Origin: Kitasatospora sp. NBC_00315
GTDB lineage: Bacteria; Actinomycetota; Actinomycetes; Streptomycetales; Streptomycetaceae
Assembly: GCF_041435095.1 (NCBI RefSeq)
Contig: NZ_CP108025.1
Span: forward strand, 3,968,001 to 4,032,000
Direction of reading: 5' to 3'
Length of the DNA stretch: 64,000 bases
The position numbers and the translations under genes were made by a program. Positions 1-8,128 of the stretch are shown here, piece after piece; the first letter of the stretch is position 1; the number at the start of each line of letters is the position of its first letter. The notes under the pieces are model-generated. The model was not told where the DNA came from, did not search any database, and saw nothing but the letters and a program-made list of their open reading frames with translations.

Positions 1-899
1 CGCTGTACGCCGGCTGCGTGGTGATCGGCGTCGCCATCGCCGTCCTCAACGTCTCGATGCCGGGTCTGGTCAAGCGCGAGTTCCCGGACCGGGCCGCGAC
101 CATGACCGGCGTCTACTCCACCACCATGCTGGTCGGCGCGACGCTGGCCGCCGGCGTCTCGGTGCCGCTGGAACAGGCGCTCGGCGGCGGCTGGCGGGCC
201 TCGCTGGGTGCCTGGTCGGTGCTCGCGCTGATCGCCGCGGTGGCCTGGCTGCCGCAGGTGCTCCGGGCGCGGGCCGTCCGGCCGCAGCCGACGGCGGCCC
301 CCGCACCCGCTGCGGCGGCCAGGCCGATCGAGGGCATCTGGCGCTCGCCACTGGCCTGGCGGATCAGCCTCTTCATGGGCATCTCGTCGCTGCTCGTCTA
401 CACCCTGGTGGCGTGGATGCCGACCATCCTGGCCGACCACGGGATGGACCGGGGCGAGGCCGGCCTGGTCTTCGCGTACAGCAACCTGGTGCAGGTCGCC
501 GGGGCGTTCCTGGTGCCGCTGCTGGCCGGACGGATGACCCGTCAGCGCGGCCTGGCCGTCACCATGGCCGGACTGAACGCCCTCGGCGTCACGATCCTGC
601 TGGTCTCCCCCGTGCCCGGGGCCTGGGTGTCGGCCACCATCCTGGGCGTCGCCCAGGGCGGTTCGCTGGGCCTGGCCCTGGCCTTCATCGTGCTGCGGAC
701 CGGCAGCGCGGCGGGCGCCGCGCAGCTCGGCGGCATGAGCCAGGCCGTCGGGTACCTGGTGGCGGCGGCCGGACCGGTCGGCGCCGGCGCGCTGCACCAG
801 GCCACCGGCAGCTGGACGACTCCGCTGGTGCTCCTGCTGGTCCTCGCCGGCGTCGCCGCCGTGGCCGGCTGGGGAGCGGGCCGCGACCGGACGCTCTGA
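1..899 (+). CDS. MFS transporter, CynX/NimT-like (5' truncated by window edge)
   Basis: The reading frame is open from the first bases of the window, so the N-terminal part lies outside; about 298 residues are visible. The protein is a chain of hydrophobic helices with the short polar loops of a 12-helix major facilitator permease. The stretch with PGLVKREFPDR and TGVYSTT followed by a Gly/Ala-rich helix resembles the CynX/NimT (cyanate, nitroimidazole) branch of MFS. It probably moves a small anion or drug-like solute across the cytoplasmic membrane; the substrate cannot be read from the sequence. It converges on the minus-strand ABC exporter operon, with a short GC-rich palindrome at about 921-934 between the two stop codons that could end both transcripts. 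Family confidence is good, subfamily confidence moderate. Confidence 0.85.
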   Translation, partial: LYAGCVVIGVAIAVLNVSMPGLVKREFPDRAATMTGVYSTTMLVGATLAAGVSVPLEQALGGGWRASLGAWSVLALIAAVAWLPQVLRARAVRPQPTAAPAPAAAARPIEGIWRSPLAWRISLFMGISSLLVYTLVAWMPTILADHGMDRGEAGLVFAYSNLVQVAGAFLVPLLAGRMTRQRGLAVTMAGLNALGVTILLVSPVPGAWVSATILGVAQGGSLGLALAFIVLRTGSAAGAAQLGGMSQAVGYLVAAAGPVGAGALHQATGSWTTPLVLLLVLAGVAAVAGWGAGRDRTL

Positions 900-933
900 C
901 CGGCCGTCCCGTCGCCGACCGCCCCGCGCGGGG

Positions 934-1650
934 CTACTCCTCGGCGGCCAGGGTCAGCCCCGCCAGCCGGACCGAGGCCAGCACCGTCGCGGCCACCGTC
1001 ACGATCACCAGCATCGGCAGCGCCACCCCGAGGGCCACGTCCGCCGGGATCGCGCCGGGGGCGGCGATCCGCTCGGCGACCGACAGGCCCCACTGCTGCA
1101 CGCTCAGCGTCCTGGCGCCCTGCACGAAGTTGCCGACCAGGCTCTCCCAGACCAGCGCGTACGCCAGACCGGCCACCACGGCGTGCCGGGTGACCACGCC
1201 GAGCAGCAGGAACAGCGCGCTGTAGGCGGCCCCCGCGAGCAGGGTGCCGACCGTGAAGGCCACCGCGAGACCGTCCTTCGTCCCGTAGAGGATCAGCCCC
1301 GCGACGAAGGTCGGAACGGCCGCGAGGACCCAGGTGGTGCCGATCGCCACCGCCAGTTTGGTGGTGATGATCTGCCACCGGGGCAGCGGCTTGGCGAGCA
1401 GGTAGACGATCGAGCCGTCGTCGATCTCGGTGGCGATCACGCCGGTGCCCACGACCAGGCCGAGGATCGGCACCAGGGTGCCGAGCGACAGCTGCCCGAG
1501 GATCTTGACGGTCGTGTCGTGCCTGTCACCCCCGGCGTTCGCCGCGATCACCGAGATGATCAGCAGCAGGGCGGGGACGACCAGCAGCAGGACGCCGCGG
1601 CGGCGGCCCAGCAGGCCGCGTACGGTCAGCCTGGCGACGGTCGGGTTCAC
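934..1650 (-). CDS. ABC-2 type transporter permease
   Basis: This 238-residue protein has about six membrane helices and the layout of ABC-2 exporter permeases: a short cytoplasmic N-terminus, a first helix, then the conserved patch near GSIVYLLAKPLPRW that precedes helix 2. The frame stays open upstream to 1698, but the GTG at 1650 is preferred because an AGAAGG ribosome site lies about 9 nt upstream and the extra residues look non-native. It is the last gene of a four-gene minus-strand operon and is most likely the partner of the ATPase at 1794-2711. Exported substrate unknown; drug, peptide or lipid-linked compounds are typical of the family. Confidence 0.85.
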   Translation of the reverse strand: MNPTVARLTVRGLLGRRRGVLLLVVPALLLIISVIAANAGGDRHDTTVKILGQLSLGTLVPILGLVVGTGVIATEIDDGSIVYLLAKPLPRWQIITTKLAVAIGTTWVLAAVPTFVAGLILYGTKDGLAVAFTVGTLLAGAAYSALFLLLGVVTRHAVVAGLAYALVWESLVGNFVQGARTLSVQQWGLSVAERIAAPGAIPADVALGVALPMLVIVTVAATVLASVRLAGLTLAAEE

Positions 1651-1793
1651 GGTGATCGGCCTTCTTTCGGTGACCGGGGCGGTGCCGGGTCGGAGCACTT
1701 CGGTACGGAGGCCGGCTCGCGAGGCGGATCGGGAGCCGGCTCGCAGGACGACACGCAGGACGACAGCAGGACTCGGGGGGACGGGGTCGGCGC

Positions 1794-2711
1794 TCAGGAG
1801 GAGACGAGGTAGGAGAAGACGCTCTCCAGCGACTCGTCCGCCGGGGAGACGGTGTAGAGGCGGATGCCCGCCCGCTGCGCGACCTTCGGCAGCAGGGTCG
1901 TGAAGCCCTGGAAGTTGACCGCCTGGACCCGCAGGGCCTTCTCACGCAGGTCCAGTTCGATGCCGGCCGTCGACGGGTCGGCGATCAGCGCGGCGGCGAG
2001 TGCGCGGTCGTCGCTGGAGCGGACCAGGTAGCGGTGCGGGCGGTCGGTCATCAGCCGCCGGATCCGGCGGAAGTCGCCGGAGGCGGCGTGCCGGCCGGCC
2101 ACCACGACCTCGATGTGCCGGGCCAGCTGCTCGACCTCCTCCAGGATGTGCGAGGAGAACAGCACCGTCCGGCCGTCGGCGCCGAAGCGGCGCAGCAGTT
2201 CCATCAGCTGCAGCCGCTGACGCGGGTCCATGCCGTTGAACGGCTCGTCGAGCAGCAGCACGGCGGGGTCGTGGACCAGTGCCGAGGCCATCTTCACGCG
2301 CTGCTTCATGCCCTTGGAGTACGTACCGGTCCTCCGCTCCTGCGCGTACTCCATCCCGACCAGGGCCAGCGCGCGCCGGGTGGCGGCCCCCGGGTCGGGC
2401 AGGCCGTGCAGTTCGGCGTTGGTGAGGACGAACTCCCAGCCGGTCAGGAAGTCGTACATCGACTCACGCTCGGGCACCAGCCCGATCTGCCGGTACACCT
2501 CCTGGTTGCGCCAGATCCCCGCGCCGTCCAGGGCGACCGTGCCGGACGAGGCGGCGAGGAAGCCGCTCATCATGTGGATGAGCGTGGACTTTCCCGCGCC
2601 GTTGGGGCCGAGCAGGCCGGTGACACCGGGACCGATCGTCATGCTGACGTCGTTCACCGCGACCACGTTGCCGAACCAGCGGGAGACCTTGTCGATGGTG
2701 ATGGTGGCCAT
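1794..2711 (-). CDS. ABC transporter ATP-binding protein (exporter type)
   Basis: A 305-residue nucleotide-binding subunit. Walker A is GPNGAGKST (about residue 38), the Q-loop follows near LVPE, the signature is the degenerate YSKGMKQR typical of CcmA/YhaQ-type exporter ATPases rather than LSGGQ, and Walker B is VLLLDEP with an H-loop at SSH. The last 90 residues form the C-terminal regulatory extension seen in this group. A GAGAGGG ribosome site precedes the ATG. It should energise the permease encoded by the next gene (934-1650) or the preceding one (2737-3639). The four genes together form two ATPase/permease pairs. Confidence 0.92.
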   Translation of the reverse strand: MATITIDKVSRWFGNVVAVNDVSMTIGPGVTGLLGPNGAGKSTLIHMMSGFLAASSGTVALDGAGIWRNQEVYRQIGLVPERESMYDFLTGWEFVLTNAELHGLPDPGAATRRALALVGMEYAQERRTGTYSKGMKQRVKMASALVHDPAVLLLDEPFNGMDPRQRLQLMELLRRFGADGRTVLFSSHILEEVEQLARHIEVVVAGRHAASGDFRRIRRLMTDRPHRYLVRSSDDRALAAALIADPSTAGIELDLREKALRVQAVNFQGFTTLLPKVAQRAGIRLYTVSPADESLESVFSYLVSS

Positions 2712-2736
2712 GACGCCCTCTCAGGGACTCGGTTGA

Positions 2737-3639
2737 TCAGATGCTGCGGTAGCGGCGCCGGAGCAGCCCGTACGAGCCGGCGACGATGAGCACCGCCTCG
2801 GCGGCGAAGACGACGGCGCCGAGCGCACCGGGCGCCCGCAGCGCCCGGGAGGTCTCGCCCAACCCGAAGAGCTGGGTGACCAGGCCCTCGACCAGCCAGC
2901 CGGGCGAGAGCAGGGCGGTCCAGTTCGCCGAGGCCGGCACCGGGCTCTGCCCCCCGCCGGCCAGGCCGTAGAGGATTGCGGCGACGGCCAGGCTCACCAC
3001 CAGGAAGCCCATGACGGCAGCCACGCCGAAGCCCCGGCGCGGGGTGCTCGCGGCGATCAGCAGGCCGATCGCCGAGAACACCAGCGCGTAGAGCACCGCC
3101 GCCACCAGGCCGTACAGGAAGTGCGCGGTGTTGTGGCCGGGCGGCATCCCGCCGAGCATCGCGCCGAGGTAGAGCACCACCAGCGGGGCGGCCATCAGCA
3201 GCAGCATCGCGGCCGCCATCGCGCCGAACCTGGCGCGGACGTAGTCGCCGCGCGTGATCGGGCGGGAGAAGTACAGCGGCACGGTGTTGTACCGCAGGTC
3301 ACGGGACATCAGCACAGGTGCCTGGGCGGCCACGAACAGCTCGACCACCAGGCCGAAGGCGCTCAGATAGTCGGGATAGTCGAGCGGGAGCTCGTCGGCG
3401 TGCTGGGCCACCGCGAAGGCGACGACCACCACGGCGGGCAGCACGAGCACCGCCAGCACCAGCATCGGCAGCACCTTGGAGCGGCCGGAGCGGCCGAGCC
3501 CGAAGGCGGCGCGCAGCCCCTGGACGAAGAGCGAGCGGGTCGCGTGGGCACGGCCCAGCCGGGGGCCGGTGTAGCCCCGGTAGCCGATGTCGTGGATGAC
3601 GCCGGCGTCGGGCGTCCTGCTCTCAGGAGGCAGCGACAT
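2737..3639 (-). CDS. ABC-2 type transporter permease
   Basis: A 300-residue membrane protein. A soluble N-terminus of about 55 residues carrying IGYRGYTGPRLGR is followed by about six hydrophobic segments. The N-terminal motif and the RDLRYNTVPLYFSRPITR patch before helix 2 are typical of actinobacterial ABC-2 permeases. Its start overlaps the end of the upstream ATPase gene by 17 bp, so the two are translationally coupled and probably form one exporter. A GGGAGG site lies about 8 nt before the ATG. Substrate not predictable. Confidence 0.87.
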   Translation of the reverse strand: MSLPPESRTPDAGVIHDIGYRGYTGPRLGRAHATRSLFVQGLRAAFGLGRSGRSKVLPMLVLAVLVLPAVVVVAFAVAQHADELPLDYPDYLSAFGLVVELFVAAQAPVLMSRDLRYNTVPLYFSRPITRGDYVRARFGAMAAAMLLLMAAPLVVLYLGAMLGGMPPGHNTAHFLYGLVAAVLYALVFSAIGLLIAASTPRRGFGVAAVMGFLVVSLAVAAILYGLAGGGQSPVPASANWTALLSPGWLVEGLVTQLFGLGETSRALRAPGALGAVVFAAEAVLIVAGSYGLLRRRYRSI

Positions 3640-4720
3640 CTGCGGTACCTCCCTCGGGGGCGGCCGGGCCCGGCACCGCGTGCGGCCGCGCGGCCTGCGG
3701 CCCGACGGACGGCGGTTCGGTGGCCTGCGGTTCGGTGGCCTGCGGCTCGGTGGCCTGCGGCTCGGTGAACTGCGGCTCGGTGAACTGCGGCTCGGTGTCG
3801 GCCGCGAAGATCTCGGCGACCCGGTGCCGGCGCTGCTCCAGCCGCACCAGCCCGAGTCCGAGGTCCGCGACCGTGTCGCGGACGGTGTCGTACGTGCCGT
3901 CGTCCTGGATGCCGACCAGCAGCAGCCGGGTTCCCTCGGCCCCCACGGTCAGCCCGGCGGCGGTGAGCCGCTCGCGCACGGCGGCGCCGGTGTCGAGCGA
4001 GGAGTCGTCCGGATGGTCCGTCACCTCGACCGCGAGGAGCTGGGTGGCCTCGGTGAAGGAGGCGGTGGAGGAGGAGCGCAGCAGCCGGCCGCCGTCGATC
4101 ACCACCAGGTGGTCGCAGGTCCGCTCCAGCTCGCCCAGCAGGTGGGTGGTGACCAGCACGGAGATGCCGAAGTCGGAGTGGACGCGGCGGATCAGGCCGA
4201 GCATCTCGTCCCGGCCGACCGGATCCAGGCCGTTGGTCGGCTCGTCCAGCAGCACCAGGTCGGGGTCGTGGACCAGGGCCTGGGCGAGCTTGACCCGCTG
4301 TTTCATGCCCGTGGAGTAGCCGCCCATCGGACGGTAGCGCTCCTCGTACAGGCCCACGTGGCGCAGCGTGTCGGCGGTCCGTTCACGGGCCGCGGCGGCC
4401 GGCAGACCGGCCATCCGGGCCATGTGCACCACGAACTCGGTCGCCGAGACGTCCGGTGGGAGGCAGTCGTGCTCGGGCATGTAGCCGACCCGCTCGCGGA
4501 TCGCCGAGCCCTCGGTCGCGATGTCGAGGCCGAGGACCTGGCCGGTGCCGGAGGTGGCCGGAGCCAGCCCGAGCAGGATCTTGATGAGTGTGGACTTGCC
4601 TGCGCCGTTCGCCCCGACCAGGCCGACCACCCCGGGCCGCACCTCTACGGTGAGCCGGTCGAGGGCGGTGACCCGGGAGAACCTCTTGGTGAGGCCGTCC
4701 GTCTTGATGACAGTGGACAC
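3623..4720 (-). CDS. ABC transporter ATP-binding protein with TEPQ-repeat tail
   Basis: A 365-residue exporter ATPase: Walker A GANGAGKST near residue 38, signature YSTGMKQR, Walker B LVLLDEP, H-loop TTH. The family normally ends near residue 310; here the C-terminus continues as an acidic, Pro-rich tail with five tandem TEPQ(F/A) pentapeptides, then a partial TEPP unit and a Pro/Ala-rich end. It is the first gene of the operon 4720-934. The start is GTG with no obvious ribosome site close by, so the message may be leaderless or weakly initiated. The tail could be a docking or variable linker element; nothing in it suggests catalysis. Confidence 0.9.
   Translation of the reverse strand: MSTVIKTDGLTKRFSRVTALDRLTVEVRPGVVGLVGANGAGKSTLIKILLGLAPATSGTGQVLGLDIATEGSAIRERVGYMPEHDCLPPDVSATEFVVHMARMAGLPAAAARERTADTLRHVGLYEERYRPMGGYSTGMKQRVKLAQALVHDPDLVLLDEPTNGLDPVGRDEMLGLIRRVHSDFGISVLVTTHLLGELERTCDHLVVIDGGRLLRSSSTASFTEATQLLAVEVTDHPDDSSLDTGAAVRERLTAAGLTVGAEGTRLLLVGIQDDGTYDTVRDTVADLGLGLVRLEQRRHRVAEIFAADTEPQFTEPQFTEPQATEPQATEPQATEPPSVGPQAARPHAVPGPAAPEGGTADVAAS
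3713..3800 (-). repeat. 15-bp coding tandem repeat (TEPQ units)
   Basis: About five copies of a 15-bp unit encode TEPQF or TEPQA in the tail of the ATPase gene. Copies differ only at the last codon and at synonymous sites. Units are a multiple of three, so copy-number change by slippage would lengthen or shorten the tail without breaking the frame. Confidence 0.85.
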
Positions 4721-4872
4721 GCGTCACAACGTAGCCCTCGGCGGCCCCGCAGGCCATGAGCTGGAATGACGAACCGGGGATGCTCCTGCGGGATGACTGC
4801 GGCTCACCGTCCCCTAGGGGACGGGCTCCCGGGTGCCCGCCCGCCCGGACGGGGCTGCGGGCGCCGCCCGGG

Positions 4873-4908
4873 CGGGGTGTGCGGCCACCGGTGCGGCCGC
4901 ACACCCCG
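4873..4908 (-). terminator. Hairpin downstream of the four-paralogue operon
   Basis: CGGGGTGTGCGGCC (4873-4886) pairs perfectly with GGCCGCACACCCCG (4895-4908) around an 8-nt loop, 6 bases past the stop codon of the gene at 4915-5982. There is no T tract, which is usual for GC-rich actinomycete terminators. Confidence 0.8.
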
Positions 4909-4914
4909 GCGGGG

Positions 4915-5982
4915 TCAGGCCAGCAGGTCGGACTGGAGGGTGACGACCTGACGGAAGGCCTGGACCGGGACGTTCGTCGGGTTGGTCATCACGACGACGC
5001 CCACCACGTCGCCCGCGAGCAGGAACCCGACCCGGGTGGTGGCGGGCCCGCCGGGCAGGTCGCCGCGGTTCGAGCGGAGCAGGGCCGCCACCCCGACCAC
5101 GGAGGGGATGTCCTTGCCCGAGTCGGCCCGGAGCGAGACGCCCTTCGGCCCGCCGCTGGTCCAGAGGTACCTGGAGAGGCCCGAGGCCTCCTCCTGGGAA
5201 CCGAAGCGCAGCAGCCTGATCTGCGTCCTGGTGCCGTCCTCGGCCGTCCACTGCCGGACGGTCGCCGCCCGGCAGGCGTTCTCCAGCAGCAGGGCCGTGG
5301 TCTTCGCCGGATCCTGCTGCTCGGCCACCAGCTGGTCGCAGGTGACCCAGTCGGCCGAGGCCCCACCGGCGGCCGCGGACGCCGTACCGGACGGCGACGC
5401 GCCGGCAGCCGCTGCGGGGGCGGACGCCGAGGCCGAGGCGGCGGACGAGGCGGCGGCCGACGTGGCCGCTGCGGCCGCCGGCGCGAGTGAGCCACCGGCC
5501 TCCTTCGGCGCCGGCAGCAGCAGGTACCGCAGGTCGGCGTAGTGCCGCCCGCCGCCGTCCGGAGCGGACGGCGCGGGCCGGCCGGACGGCAGCGGCGGCA
5601 GGGCGAGCGCCGGAAAGCTGTAGCGGCCGTCGTTGGGCGTCGCCAGGCCCGGGAGGTCGGTACGGGCCGGGAGGGTCACCACGACCGCCGTACCCGCCAC
5701 GGCGAGGGCGAGGACCAGCCCGACCGCGCCCCGGCGCAGGGCGGTCGCGCGCCGCCGCCGGACGCGCTCGCGGCGCTGCTCCTCGGTCTCGGGCGGCAGG
5801 AAGGGTCCGTACTGGTAGGGGGAGGCCCAGACGTCCGCCGCGGCGGCCGGAGCGGCTCCGTCCTCCAGCACGACGGCGCCGGCGGCGAGGTCGGTCGGCG
5901 CGGCGGCGGGGTCGGCCGGTGCACCGGCGGCGGGGTCGGTCGGCGCGGCGGCGGGGTCGGCCGTGGCGTTGTGGTCGGTCAT
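4915..5982 (-). CDS. Single-pass membrane protein, tandem paralogue D
   Basis: A 355-residue bitopic protein of no named family that I recognise. A Pro/Ala-rich cytoplasmic part (about 1-105) contains PTDPAAGAP repeats and a cluster rich in Arg and Glu. One membrane helix (GLVLALAVAGTAVVV) follows, then an extracytoplasmic domain that carries the shared motif YADLRYLLLPAP, a long Ala/Ser linker, and a folded C-terminal part with two Cys (VTCDQL and LENACR) that could form a disulfide. The ATG at 5982 overlaps the upstream stop as ATGA and is chosen over an upstream start at 6111. It is the last of four tandem paralogues; its C-terminal half is the most diverged. Confidence 0.8.
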   Translation of the reverse strand: MTDHNATADPAAAPTDPAAGAPADPAAAPTDLAAGAVVLEDGAAPAAAADVWASPYQYGPFLPPETEEQRRERVRRRRATALRRGAVGLVLALAVAGTAVVVTLPARTDLPGLATPNDGRYSFPALALPPLPSGRPAPSAPDGGGRHYADLRYLLLPAPKEAGGSLAPAAAAATSAAASSAASASASAPAAAAGASPSGTASAAAGGASADWVTCDQLVAEQQDPAKTTALLLENACRAATVRQWTAEDGTRTQIRLLRFGSQEEASGLSRYLWTSGGPKGVSLRADSGKDIPSVVGVAALLRSNRGDLPGGPATTRVGFLLAGDVVGVVVMTNPTNVPVQAFRQVVTLQSDLLA

Positions 5983-7037
5983 GCTGACGCTCCGGGGCTG
6001 GCGAGCCGGTCGAGCTGCGCGGTGAAGAGGCTGACGATCTTGTCCTTGGGCAGCTGGGCCACGCCCTGGACGTCCATGACGACCAGCAGGTCGCCCTCGG
6101 CGGCCGAGCACTCCAGGTAGTCGATCTGCGCGCCCGGATCGACGGGCATCAGGTAGCAGTGGGCCTCCGGATGTCCGGAGATCTCCGGGCCGGTCCGGAA
6201 GAGACCGGTGTCACTGGTGAAGACGGCGGTGTACTCGTTCTCCTTCTGCACCTCCTGCTGGTTGAACTGACGCAGCTTGAGGTCCACCACCAGATCGCCG
6301 GCGGACGCCTTGAACGTGCGGATACCGGTGCCCTTGACGTGCAGCGCGTTCCAGGACGCCTTCAGCTGGTCCCGCTTGTCGGCCGGCACGTCCTTGAGGC
6401 CCTCGTCCAACTCGGCGGCGAGCTGCTCGGCCGTCAGCTCGGTGTCGTTGCCGTAGCCGTCGTAGTCCGGGCCGAGCACGTAGCCGGCCGGGGCGGGGAG
6501 CAGCAGGTCGCGGAGCGAGCCGAAGTGGTTGCCGTTGGACTTGGCACCGTAGGCCGATGCCGAGGGAGCGGGTGCGGCCTTCGCCGCGGCGGCCGGAGCG
6601 ACCGCGACCGCTGCCGGGGCGTCGTCGTAGCGGACGTGGATGACGCCGACGCCGATGACGACCCCGACCAGCGCGGCCGCCACGATCGCGGCGCCGGCCC
6701 GCAGGGCCCGGCCTCCTCCGCGCGGGGGCGCGGGATCGGCGAGGAGCGCCGACGGCGCCAAAAGCTCCTGGCCGTCGGACGCGGTCGCCGGCACGCCGGC
6801 CGCCTCGTCGCCGGGAGCACCGGCGGGTACGGCGTCGGGTGCGCTGCCGGGTGCGCTGCCGGGTGCGCTGCCGGGTGCACCGGCCGGTGCGGTCTCCAGG
6901 GTGGTCTCCGGTGCGTTGGCCGGTGCGTTGGCCGGTGCGGTGTCCGGTGCGGTGTCCGGTGCGGTGTCCGGCGTGCCCTGCGGCGGAACGCCGGCCCCCT
7001 CGGCGGAGGGGGCCGGGCCCACGGTGGTGTCGCTCAT
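5979..7037 (-). CDS. Single-pass membrane protein, tandem paralogue C
   Basis: 352 residues. The N-terminal about 110 residues are low-complexity with DTAP, NAP and APGS repeats, followed by LLAPSALLADPAPPRGGG, a helix rich in Ala and Val, and an extracytoplasmic domain that starts with FGSLRDLLLPAPAGY. That domain has two Cys (AHCYLM and YLECSA) and ends with a strand GDLLVVMDVQG and a helix ending QLDRLA, the same ending pattern as its neighbours. Start and stop overlap the adjacent genes as ATGA on both sides, so translation is coupled along the array. Function unknown; a cell-surface sensor or envelope factor is possible but not shown. Confidence 0.8.
   Translation of the reverse strand: MSDTTVGPAPSAEGAGVPPQGTPDTAPDTAPDTAPANAPANAPETTLETAPAGAPGSAPGSAPGSAPDAVPAGAPGDEAAGVPATASDGQELLAPSALLADPAPPRGGGRALRAGAAIVAAALVGVVIGVGVIHVRYDDAPAAVAVAPAAAAKAAPAPSASAYGAKSNGNHFGSLRDLLLPAPAGYVLGPDYDGYGNDTELTAEQLAAELDEGLKDVPADKRDQLKASWNALHVKGTGIRTFKASAGDLVVDLKLRQFNQQEVQKENEYTAVFTSDTGLFRTGPEISGHPEAHCYLMPVDPGAQIDYLECSAAEGDLLVVMDVQGVAQLPKDKIVSLFTAQLDRLASPGASA
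6836..6972 (-). repeat. 12-bp coding repeats in paralogue C N-terminus
   Basis: Tandem 12-bp units encode runs of SAPG/APGS at 6836-6880 and of DTAP and NAPA at about 6910-6972. They make a flexible, probably unstructured cytoplasmic segment and could vary in copy number between strains. Confidence 0.75.
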
Positions 7038-8089
7038 GCCAGCCGCTCCCACTGCTTCTTGGCGAGGTCCTTGAGTTCGCCGGCGTCCACCTGCTGCGGG
7101 GCGAAGACCTCGATCTCCATGACCACGGTGCCGCGCCGCGCGTGGGCGTAGCCGTAGTAGTACGTTTCCGTGCTCTCGGCCCAGTTGGTGGGCTCGGTCT
7201 CGGTCCTGACGCCGCCGTTGGCCCCGTCCGCGAACGGCAGGTCCGCGCCGGCGTCGTTCGCCCGCAGCGTCGCACCGGTGACGCTGTCCGGACCGAACTG
7301 GGTCAGGGTCACCCGGTACTTGGTGCCGCCCTTCTGCCACTCGACACCGGCCGCACGGCGGAACCCGCCGTGGCTGAGGCGGACGAACTCCTCGTCCGCG
7401 CCGCCGGAGCGGTCCGCGATGTCACCGATGGTGAGCCAGGACGGATCGGTCAGGGTCCTGTCCCAGGCCTCGGTGCCGTCCGGGCGTCCGATCACCAGCT
7501 TGCGGAGGTCACCGTCGATGCTCAGCGGCTGGGGTGCCGCGTCGGCCACGGCCTTCGCGTCGGCCACGGCGGCCGGGTAGCCCGGGCGCGCCACCTGGAG
7601 CGAGGGCAGCGGCGTCGGCGGACGTTGCGCCTGGATGCCGTACCCGAGGGCGCCGCCCAGCAGGACACCGACCACCAGGGCCGCCGACAGCACCAGCACG
7701 AGATCGGGCCGGCGCCGGGCGGCCGGCGCCTCGGCGACGCCGTCCCCGACGGTGGGCTCTCCGGCGGCGAGGAGGTCGACCACCGGACCGGCGTACCCGG
7801 CCGACGGGCCGGCCACGGTCGGGTCCGTCCCGTCGGCCGAGGCCGGGGCGGGTGCCGCGGCCGGCGATCCCGGCGCGGCCCACGGGCTGAGCTTGACGGG
7901 CGGGGCCGCGGCCAGCGGTGACGGCGGGCCGACCGGCGCCACGGGAGGCACGGGAGGCGCTGCGAGGGGCGGCGGCGGCGTGACGGATGGTGCGGGGGGT
8001 GCGGCAGGGGGCGGCACGGTGGGCGACACGTCGCAGGACGCGTCAGGAGACACGTCGGCCGACGACGCCTCCACGGGCTCGGTACTCAC
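7034..8089 (-). CDS. Single-pass membrane protein, tandem paralogue B
   Basis: 351 residues. A Pro/Ala/Val-rich N-terminal part with a VAPVGPP stretch (about 1-100) leads to a helix (LVLVLSAALVVGVLLGGALGY) and an extracytoplasmic domain starting DGDLRKLVIGRPDG. That domain contains a Tyr-rich strand (ETYYYGYAHARRGTVVMEIEVF) and ends in a helix with KKQWERLA. The GTG start at 8089 has GGAG 7 nt upstream. The gene couples to paralogue C by ATGA. Same architecture as its neighbours with low identity, which suggests an old duplication. Confidence 0.8.
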   Translation of the reverse strand: MSTEPVEASSADVSPDASCDVSPTVPPPAAPPAPSVTPPPPLAAPPVPPVAPVGPPSPLAAAPPVKLSPWAAPGSPAAAPAPASADGTDPTVAGPSAGYAGPVVDLLAAGEPTVGDGVAEAPAARRRPDLVLVLSAALVVGVLLGGALGYGIQAQRPPTPLPSLQVARPGYPAAVADAKAVADAAPQPLSIDGDLRKLVIGRPDGTEAWDRTLTDPSWLTIGDIADRSGGADEEFVRLSHGGFRRAAGVEWQKGGTKYRVTLTQFGPDSVTGATLRANDAGADLPFADGANGGVRTETEPTNWAESTETYYYGYAHARRGTVVMEIEVFAPQQVDAGELKDLAKKQWERLA

Positions 8090-8128
8090 GGGATTGCTCC
8101 AGGAACTGGGAGGAAAAGGAGGCGGGGC

